Below, piece after piece: positions 56,936 through 64,000 of a stretch of 64,000 bases of DNA. The translations under genes and the position numbers were made by a program. The stretch is from Undaria pinnatifida (lineage: Eukaryota > Sar > Phaeophyceae > Laminariales > Alariaceae). Every line of letters begins with the position of its first letter. Within the stretch, counting starts at the first letter, position 1. The notes below the pieces were generated by a model. The model was not told the origin of the DNA. It made no database searches and saw only the letters and a program-made list of their open reading frames with translations. The stretch spans positions 4,678,220 through 4,742,219 of the forward strand of contig JABAKD010000020.1 of NCBI GenBank assembly GCA_012845835.1, written 5' to 3'.

Positions 56936-57394
56936 TCAGAAACTCGCATTCGATCGGGGGAAAAAAAAACTACCAGGCTGGGTAAATAGGGTAAATCGGG
57001 TAAAAGCACAAACGACAAAATGTTCCGCGTGCACCTGGAAGAGCGGGTTAAGAGTTTTTTTTTTTTTTTTCCAATTTTGTTAAATCGAGAAAACTCGGAG
57101 CGTCTTTTTCTAGAGCCGGAACCGCCGCGCCCCAGCAAACGTTCGCGGGTTTGTTTTTTGCAGGGCGCTTCGTAACCTGACAATTGTCGTCATACTCGGA
57201 CATGTGCCCGGCAGGATCCTGGGTGTGTTGGTCTTCCAAGAGCATAAAACTCCATTAGTAGAGCAATTTACAGGATGAGTCGTACTGCTCTACGCGTTTT
57301 TTTTAATATATCAGGGTACGTAGTTACTACTATTTCGATGTCGTGACGGCCTATATATAATACAGCACTAACACGTATTTATTTACAAATGAGC

Positions 57395-57460
57395 ACACAC
57401 CTCAGCTGGGAGATCGATAATTTCGTTGAAACTCGTCTTTGTAATCATGCGGTAATTATG
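57395..57460 (+). repeat. interspersed repeat family A, diverged
   Basis: CTCAGCTGGGAGATCGATAA, then TTTCGTTGAAACTCGTCTTT. Confidence 0.6.
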
Positions 57461-58099
57461 CGCGGTCTTCGTTCACAGATCAAGGACTTAATATTTTTCG
57501 TCGGCACATTCCATGCGCACAGTCCGCTCGGGGGGGGGGGGGGGTAAGACGGCGGCATACAAATGTCCCACCCGTGTACGCACTTTCATGAGAATAAAAA
57601 CAACGCATCATTTTTTCCCTCACGAGAGGAATCAGTATTACGCCTCCTTCTTACACACTCCTTGAAGGCGATATCTTGCACGAGTGCGGCGAAAACACAG
57701 CCCAACTCTTGGAGCTGCAGATTTCACCTATAGAGGTTGCTCTGCACGCGGGTCCCAGGGACACTGGACACTCAAAAAGCCTACACGGAAGTACATTCGG
57801 TTGAGCCTCTGCGCCGCAGGGGGGCGTGACGGGGAGAAATGTGCGCCAACAGAGGTACCGTACAAAGCACGGGTCAAAACATACATACTTGAGATACTCT
57901 TTATGTTATATATGCGCTGGACTCTAGTGGTGGCCTTGCAGGAGCAATGGTACGTTAGGGGGGGGGGAATGTGCCTCAAAAAGGGACAAGGGTGGTCTAC
58001 CACGTTTTTTTTCAAAGTTGGGGCAAGTCGTAGATGAACAAGGCTCTTCGCGGGTGGGATCGCGTCTCGCGGCCCCTTGGGGACCAGGCCCGACCCGTG

Positions 58100-58240
58100 A
58101 TACTCGAAAATTTCTTGACCCGACCCGACCCGACCCGACCCGACCCGACTCGATCCGTGAGGTATCGAACACCTCCTGACCCGACCCGACACGATCCGCG
58201 ACATTTTCAAAACCTCCTGACCCGACCCGCGGGCCATCCG
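58100..58240. repeat. (CCCGA)n minisatellite
   Basis: CCTGACCCGACCCGACCCGA-type arrays in three blocks, separated by an ATCCGYGA...TTCNAAACCTCC spacer. Confidence 0.93.
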
Positions 58241-58312
58241 CGGGCCAGGTCGCGATCAGTGAAAAGCCCTGTAAATAAAAACACCACAGTCACTTCAAGC
58301 AAAGGTACTTAC

Positions 58313-58405
58313 CTCCTCCACTACCGCCGACACCACGCGGCACTTGAAGTCTGTGCACGCGGTGGCGAGCACGAGGCCGTTGGGGTGCCACGCCACCTGC
58401 TGAAC
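58313..58405 (-). CDS. ARPC1: ARPC1 exon 5
   Basis: A 93-nt, 31-codon exon reads VQQVAWHPNGLVLATACTDF and then KCRVVSAVVEE. It contains the ARPC1 signature VAWHPN...A..S.DFKCR, a blade 3 core conserved from yeast to human. The acceptor is CTCCAG|GTTCAG and the donor GAG|GTAAGT. It starts and ends in phase 0. A (CCCGA)n tract lies just inside the downstream intron. Confidence 0.95.
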
Positions 58406-58561
58406 CTGGAGGGGGGGGGGACAATGGCAAGGCGAACGGCAGCAGAACCCGCGCGGCGCACCCGGGGAGGAGGAAGGGGGGGGCATAAGGACGCGAGCGC
58501 ATCACCGACAGAGCGAGGCGCTTGCGCAGTGAGGGCAGCGATGAGTTTGCGGGTTGTTGCG

Positions 58562-58598
58562 GGATGGGTGGGTGGGTGGGTGGGTGGGTGGGCGGAGC
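58562..58598. repeat. (GGGT)n microsatellite
   Basis: Nine GGGT units. Confidence 0.95.
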
Positions 58599-58842
58599 GA
58601 TGGGTGAGCTGTGCACCCTGCGCATTCCCTCCTGCTGCCCAGCCCTCTTGTGAAAGCGGCGGGAGAGGCGACACGCGCGCGGCGTCGGTCTACCTCAAAG
58701 CCCACAGCCAAACTACACCCAGATCGACAGTCCATGGGGGTTAGAGGCGCCACCTTCCTTCTCCCGCGTCCCTCCAGCCAACCTTGTCGCCGATAACGCC
58801 GACCCGAGCAACCGTCGTCGCCCTATCAGCATACCAAGTTGT

Positions 58843-59075
58843 TGTTGATGTTCTCACATTAACTCGCACAATCAAGTCCGTGGTCACAGGACAGGCTCCA
58901 GTCACTCTGAAGCTGAGGGATACCCCAGGGAAAAAACACAAACAAACCAAAGGTGGTACACGCATATATCACAGCTGACGCAATTCATGCCTCCACCAGA
59001 AACATATGAAAAGTGAAATCGGGAGCCAGCCTACGGTGCGCCAGGTCCATACTGGTGCATACGTCTCACTACTCG
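58843..59075 (-). mobile_element. SINE-C copy, 5' truncated
   Basis: The plus strand starts GTTGTTGTTGATGTTCTCAC and contains GGCTCCAGTCACTCTGAAGC and CAATTCATGCCTCCACCAGA. Sense strand minus. Confidence 0.82.
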
Positions 59076-59444
59076 CGCCCGGAAAAACCGCCAAGTATAC
59101 GTAGTTGACGACTACGTAACAGCTGGCGTCCAACGTAAAAGCATTACGCACGCGAGCGCACTCTTTTTGGGATATCGGTTGACGGGAAAGAGATATTGAT
59201 GTGACACAAGTCCCTACGTGCACGCGCTTATATTTAAGACACAATACCCCATTCACAAAATTTTGGAGCAGTTTTCCCTGGAAAAAAAAAAGGAACCTAT
59301 GGCCGCATAAAGAAACCGCCTTACATAGAACACTACACCGGCAAGGGCTTCACGAATACGTGAGCGTGTGGCAACCTGTTGACAGGATAATAGTAGGACG
59401 TTGAAAATCTTCGAGGGCGATATTTCTGAGAGAAGAGGGTGCGA

Positions 59445-59582
59445 GAAAGACAGAGAGAAGCTCGCGAGATAGACCAAGAACAGCAAGAAAGAGAGCGAGA
59501 CTGACCGAGAGCAGCGAGAGAGGGCGAGAGAGAGAGAGAGATAGATAGAGAGAGACATAGAGAGAGAGAGATAGAAGGCTCA
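59445..59582. repeat. (GA)n-rich tract
   Basis: GAGAGAGA/GAGATAGA runs abutting the ARPC1 exon 4 donor side. On the transcribed strand it is polypyrimidine. Confidence 0.9.
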
Positions 59583-59583
59583 C

Positions 59584-59696
59584 CGTCGACTTGTGGCCCT
59601 TGATCAGCTTGCTCACGTACCAGTCGCTCCACTGCGACCGGTTCAGGCGGCTCACGGCGATCGTCTTGGCGCCGCTTGCGACAGCAAACTTTGTCC
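59584..59696 (-). CDS. ARPC1: ARPC1 exon 4
   Basis: This 113-nt exon reads GTKFAVASGAKTIAVSRLNR, then an acidic/aromatic SQWSDWYVSKLIKGHKST. It matches the ARPC1 consensus (N.FAVGSG.R...C.FE...DWWV.K.IKK...ST). The acceptor is CTTCCAG|GG and the donor ACG|GTGAGC. It enters with two bases completing a Gly codon and ends in phase 0. The intron 3' of it opens into a GA-rich tract (59.45-59.58 kb). Confidence 0.94.
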
Positions 59697-60351
59697 CTGG
59701 AAGGACGGTGACAGAGGCACACCCGGCAAGCAACGACGACGACAGCAGAAAAACAATTACGGACGGCACGCGTGCTACGGATAGAGGCGAGGCGGCGGCA
59801 CGTGTTCACGTGTTCACGTGTTCCCGTGTTCAAACGGTAGTGACCTACGGAGCTCCTCGACAAAAACAACAAACTAACAATCAGATCAACTGATCGACTA
59901 AGGAAAATTTGCCTCATTATCCTTGGGATGTCGTTTTGTGTTTTTACAATATTCACCGTTGGTCACTTCAGACCATCGTATGCTTCGTCGGGTTGGCCCA
60001 AGCATCTGATAACCTCTTTGGGGTTTCAGAGGGAAACAATTACCAAACAAAGTCACGATTCCAGAATCGGTCACACGAAGCAGCCCCCTCTGCCGGGAAC
60101 AGGGTGAGTTCAAAGCGCAAAGGTAGGAGCTACGTATACGACCGCACGCGCTGCCTTTTGATATTATTAACATAATAACATATACTTCTTCGGGCTCTTC
60201 CTAGACGGTTCATGATAATAACATCGCAAGTCTCTTGTTTTTGGTCGATATGATTGGACCTCCGAAGGGTCAACAACCGGCAATTTTTGAAGCGAGTGTG
60301 CGCGCCTAACGCACGCTACGACAGCGAGACAGGGGTAGGTAGCGCTTTTGA

Positions 60352-60616
60352 CGCGTGCTACGATAATAGAGGTGCACCACTTTTTTTTCTGAGGTTCGTC
60401 AACTTTGGGGAACTTAAAACCTCTCCCTTAAAACCGACTTGGACAAAGCTCAACACTGCTACCGGATGAAGATTCTCATGGCCTAGATACACCACGATAA
60501 TAATGCAAAAAAAAATGATCAACTTCCGACGATTTTGGGTTAAGGAGTGTCTTGAGTCATTCAGAAAACAAAATAGCCAAAAAAAGGTATACCTTAATAT
60601 CTCTATCGTAGCACGC
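60352..60616. mobile_element. MITE-D copy
   Basis: Ends ACGCGTGCTACGATAATAGA and CTCTATCGTAGCACGC. Interior TTCCGACGATTTTGGGTTAA and CATGGCCTAGATACACC as in copies 2 and 4. A stray end-like word (GCACGCTACGACAGCGAGAC) lies just upstream at 60311. Confidence 0.85.
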
Positions 60617-60905
60617 ATCTGTTTCGACCAAGGACCCAGGCCGCGGAAAGGGGGACACTTTTTGGGACCCTGCCTTGCAGCGGCTCGGTTGTCATTCGCA
60701 CGAGTGACCTCCCTATTCCGTCGCGTTCTTCAAGCGCTCGTGCGGTAAACCTCCGCGATGCGAACCCGGAAATCGGAACGGCAAAGCTACGCTGCGCCGA
60801 AAAAGTAAACCCAAAGTACTTTTCTCGCTGAGGTACAGAGTCAGCCGTGCGAGTGGCTCAAGGGCGAATATGGGGGTATGATACTACAATACCGTACACT
60901 TGGAA

Positions 60906-61171
60906 CACGTGCTACGATCGAGGTAGCACTTTTCGTCTGAAAATGCTTTCTGAAAGAGGTGGCGACTTGACTCAAAATCGTCGGAAATGCGCCGGGTTTT
61001 TTATAGGCAATGATTTATCTGTGTATATCTTTAGGCCATGGGATTTTTCATCCGAGATAAAGCAGGTTTATTTTTGTCCAAATCAGTTTTGTGGTGACAT
61101 GTCTTAACCTCCTCCTAAAGTGAGGGGTAGTATTAAGAAAAAGTGCTGCTCCACCTCTATCGTAGCACGCG
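60906..61171. mobile_element. MITE-D copy
   Basis: Ends CACGTGCTACGATCGAGGTA and CACCTCTATCGTAGCACGCG. Flanks ACTTGGAA and TCTTGGTC share CTTGG in register, again an eroded 8-bp duplication. Confidence 0.87.
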
Positions 61172-61971
61172 TCTTGGTCCTCAAGAAAACTTCGACCGAT
61201 GGCATAACTCAACCGAGGAGCTCCACCTAGCAGTAACACCCTTGAAATATCGCTTGTACATAATTTTCAAGGTTATGTTCTGTAGGGTTTGTGGATTCCT
61301 GGTAAGGGTATGGGAGTCTTACAGAAGTTCCAGAAGTTTTGGGTACGGGTATGAAAGTGTCTCATAAAATAAATCGAGCTCTCCTAAATCGTGAGCACCT
61401 CTGTTGCACAAATATTCACCGGTACCTTTTTCAGTGCCGTAAAAAAAAGCAACGCGGCGAACGTTACTAATTCGCTTGCTGTACTAATCCAATTATCATA
61501 TTCCGTGCTTGGGCAAGGTATAGATAGAGCCCAACGAGTGAGGGAAGCGAAAGAGAAACGTTATAAGGTACAACTCCACCGCGACACGAATTGTCTCCAA
61601 CTCTGAATATAGCGTAATAGAAAACCGCGCCGCCTTGCCCCACCAGGGCTCACGATACGGCAAACACCGCGTGCTAACGCGAAAAGCACACACAAGAAAG
61701 CCAAAATTCCGGAATCGACGACTCTAAGCCTCGGGTCCCAATGACCGAGAGCTAGACAACTTGAAGCATTGTCCATGCACGTGGCAGATCCCCTCCCCCC
61801 CCTTCCCCCCCGCTCGTGCCCTTTTCGTATGTTACGCTAGCAAGGTGATCAAGGGTACGCCGGCAGCTATCGGAAACCCTCCGAAAAAATACACCCTCCC
61901 GCCCCCCCCACATGCCAACCCCGTATCAGTATCACATGTAGCCCCTGTGACCGCCTTTTTTCCCGGCTTAC
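61172..61971. other. ARPC1 intron sequence, nothing recognised
   Basis: C-run near 61.79-61.81 kb. No repeat or exon was identified. Confidence 0.45.
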
Positions 61972-62044
61972 CTGCGGGGCTCCAGTGCACGTCGAGCGCG
62001 GCGCGGTTGAGCATGAGAGCGCAGAGGATCGGGTTCCACTTGTT
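61972..62044 (-). CDS. ARPC1: ARPC1 exon 3
   Basis: This is a 73-nt exon reading NKWNPILCALMLNRAALDVH and then WSPA. It corresponds to the ARPC1 stretch where blade 1 ends and blade 2 starts (family consensus W.P.LVILRINRAA..V.WSP). The acceptor is GAAAAACAG and the donor GCAG|GTAAGC. It enters in phase 0 and leaves in phase 1, which fits both neighbours. The intron upstream is about 1.5 kb. Confidence 0.93.
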
Positions 62045-63561
62045 CTGTTTTTCGCGAGTCGGTAGAGAGGGTATTGTGCCGGGTCAGTCAGAGTTCAACG
62101 TTCAAGCTTCAACGTTCAAGGTTCAAAAGTTTTAGGGCTCAAGTTCAAAGGTCATATGGTTTACAATTGAAGGTCAAGTAGGCGCGACGTTTTCTGGCAA
62201 AGGGAACGAGGGAAAGGGGAAATCGACGCCCTCCATAGCTGTTGCGTTTAAACTCGTTAGCGCTGCACTCCCGTTAGGGGGACGACAACACTAGGCGTTA
62301 GACTAGGATGCGTGTAGGGGTTGGAAAATGATTTCGAGTAAGGACAGTGCAACGTGGGACTCCAGCTAACCGCGTGTTGCTAAATAAAAAGGGACACAGC
62401 GGGGCGCTACGTATGGGTGGCGCGATGTTCAAGGGGTGTGTCCAGCAGGAGATATCCGAGGGCGACACCACGGGCTCGTCCTGGCTCACCGCAGTTCTTC
62501 AAACACAAGAGCAAAACGACAAAAGCACGACTACTGTTGGTAATGGGGTGATCAGTCCGACATTTTTTTTGTACCACAACAAAAGGCAGTCCGTGGTATA
62601 CAGCACCCGGCAGGTTCTACCCTTTCAAACTCGACTACGTACAACAATAGGGTTAGTATTATTGCCAACACGGAAAAAAACGGGCTACATAACACACACT
62701 GCTCTGCACATATGACGTGAACTCGTCGAGCTACCAGGTGTAGAGTACAACACAGCGGTAGGGCCGTACGTTGAAGTCGTGCAGAGGTGTGCGTTTGTAT
62801 TCGTTCTATTGACACATTAGCACTGGAGCACTGACGCGAGAGGCATGAGAGAGCCGTGCCGAAATATAAGCCTCTCTCGAAACTCGAACCTCCAAGGAGC
62901 GAATACACGAGACGAAGCGATCGCCACGTACAGCAGCAACTCCTTTGCACAGACACTAAAAAACAAGCACAAAAACAATACACCAGACGCTGGCAAAGAA
63001 GCCAACTGTAGCTTGTTTTGCTGTTATTCAGACGTTCGCCACCGAGAAAAAAAAAGTAGGAACAAACAACTCGAAACCTGCTACCGAAAATAGAATAAAC
63101 CGGTAGCTCCAAATAGTAAGTATACACACCAGGAATAAACAGGCCCTATAACACAACGTCCGACTGTTTCTTACGTGCGCGCGATCGAAGTACGTGTTTT
63201 TATACCGCTCGCCCCATGCTTGCCTCTTCTGCTACCCAGTTCTACTTGATAAAATAGTGTACACCATTAGCAAATGCTACAAAACAGTAGGAGCAGTACT
63301 GACACTTACCATCGAGGTAAGGGACGGCATGCACCCTCTCCTGAGCATCGCCGTCAGCGGCCGTTTTGTGCGGCAAAGGCTACAAGACTACCGCTCTGGG
63401 AGTCTTTGGCTGGGCTGAAGCAGCCCCCCAACCCCAGACGCCCCTACTCCGGCCCTACTCGACAACTAAAAACAAGGCGACCCGTCCTTAGCACGCCCAC
63501 AGCAGCGGCAGCAGCAGGAGCAGCAAGAGCTTATGAATGTACTTCGTATACATGTCCCTAC
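62045..63561. other. ARPC1 intron 2, nothing recognised
   Basis: A TTCAACGTTCAAG small repeat at 62.09-62.13 kb, otherwise unique. Confidence 0.5.
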
Positions 63562-63764
63562 CTTTTCCGCATCGTAGGACCAAACGAAGGCGTTTCGATC
63601 GTGCGAGCAGGTGACGATCTTGTTGGTGACTGGAGACCAAGAGATGCCCGAGATTACCAGGTCGTGCTCCTCCAGCACGTGCGCCAGGCGCCAAGAAGAG
63701 AAGCTGGGGCTGTTGCACCCCTCGTAGATCTGCAGGCGGTTGTCGTTGGAGCACAGCGCGAGCA
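63562..63764 (-). CDS. ARPC1: ARPC1 exon 2 (WD40 blade 1)
   Basis: This exon encodes the first WD40 blade of ARPC1, the beta-propeller subunit that helps hold the Arp2/3 complex together and nucleates branched actin in the cytoplasm. Readable family motifs are ALCSNDNRLQIYEG, then EEHDLVISGISWSPVTNKIV and TCSHDRNAFVWSYD. The last is the classic ARPC1 blade with a THDRNAFVW-like signature. The acceptor is GGCAG and the donor AAAAG|GTAGGG. It ends in phase 0. A short Ser-rich insert (SPSFSSW) lies in the loop after the first strand. Assignment to ARPC1 rests on this motif and on the following exons. Confidence 0.93.
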
Positions 63765-63892
63765 CTGCCACGCGGCCATCGCACCCGCACGGCAAGAGCA
63801 AGCAAACAACCAAACACAAAAATGAACAAACAAAAACACAACCCCCGACGTAAGCACTCGTATGTGCTAGGTGAACAGCAACCAACAGCTAC

Positions 63893-63953
63893 CCTTGAGG
63901 CACCCCAGAGAAGAAAATTCGCCAAAAACAGGTACGATTACAGCATCAGCCAT
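63893..63953 (-). CDS. ARPC1: ARPC1 candidate exon 1 (N-terminus)
   Basis: This is a candidate first coding exon of the Arp2/3 complex WD40 subunit. It starts at an ATG and gives a 20-residue peptide beginning MADAVIVPVF. It ends in phase 1 at a possible GT donor (AAGG|GTAGCT), and exon 2 starts with exactly the two bases needed. The first 20 residues do not obviously resemble the usual ARPC1 start, which has a His-Ala-Trp-Asn-type motif before the first blade. The true start could therefore lie beyond the window edge, or the reading frame of exon 2 could extend upstream. The phase match is seen; the choice of start is inferred. Confidence 0.4.
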
Positions 63954-64000
63954 ACGAAGCAAGGCGGGCTAAACGGCTTCTCCGCATGGCTATCTGGGGC

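Noticed and set aside
58290-58753. Pro/Arg-rich frames around ARPC1 exon 5
   Set aside because: GC-rich shadow frames of exon 5 and the (GGGT)n repeat.

Overview
This window is nuclear DNA from a eukaryote with large introns and many repeats. It holds no bacterial operons, rRNA, convincing tRNA genes or CRISPR arrays. The best-supported host gene is ARPC1, the WD40 subunit of the Arp2/3 complex. Eight minus-strand exons run from about 63.95 kb down to 34.64 kb. Every junction is GT-AG and every phase agrees, giving 361 codons. The final exon, expected to be about 15 codons, was not found. The protein reads like stramenopile ARPC1, and a LINE in the window resembles ones I associate with brown algae. 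A brown alga or related ochrophyte is therefore my best guess, held loosely. TTAGGG-type repeats are present but internal.
Layout: 0-18.4 kb has few clear genes. It holds candidate exons of an unidentified minus-strand gene at 18.3, 11.5, 10.8 and 1.1 kb, a decayed LINE (6.3-8.5 kb), tRNA-headed and (CAA)n-tailed SINE copies, and a TATA-containing promoter-like block near 4.27 kb. From 19.5 to 25.2 kb there is a second LINE 3' copy, a 2.5-kb complex of inverted repeats with G-rich tracts, one of two near-identical TA-flanked MITEs (its twin is at 17.0 kb), and another MITE family. From 25.4 to 31 kb there are direct repeats and a tight cluster of five copies of a 255-280 bp terminal-inverted-repeat element with traces of 8-bp target duplications. 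From 31 to 36 kb come long microsatellites around ARPC1 exon 8.
From 36 to 64 kb the ARPC1 introns (128 bp to about 9.4 kb) are filled with foldbacks, MITEs, tRNA-like SINE heads, a 393-bp tandem duplication, a large duplicated repeat (42.8-43.8 versus 45.5-46.1 kb), simple repeats, and two related elements that carry telomere-type CCCTAA arrays in their cores. Two features cut across the window: the palindrome TACCWGGTA is far more frequent than chance allows, and two SINE families and the LINE 3' region share a GTGACCAC motif. All identifications come from reading the sequence; no database search was possible.
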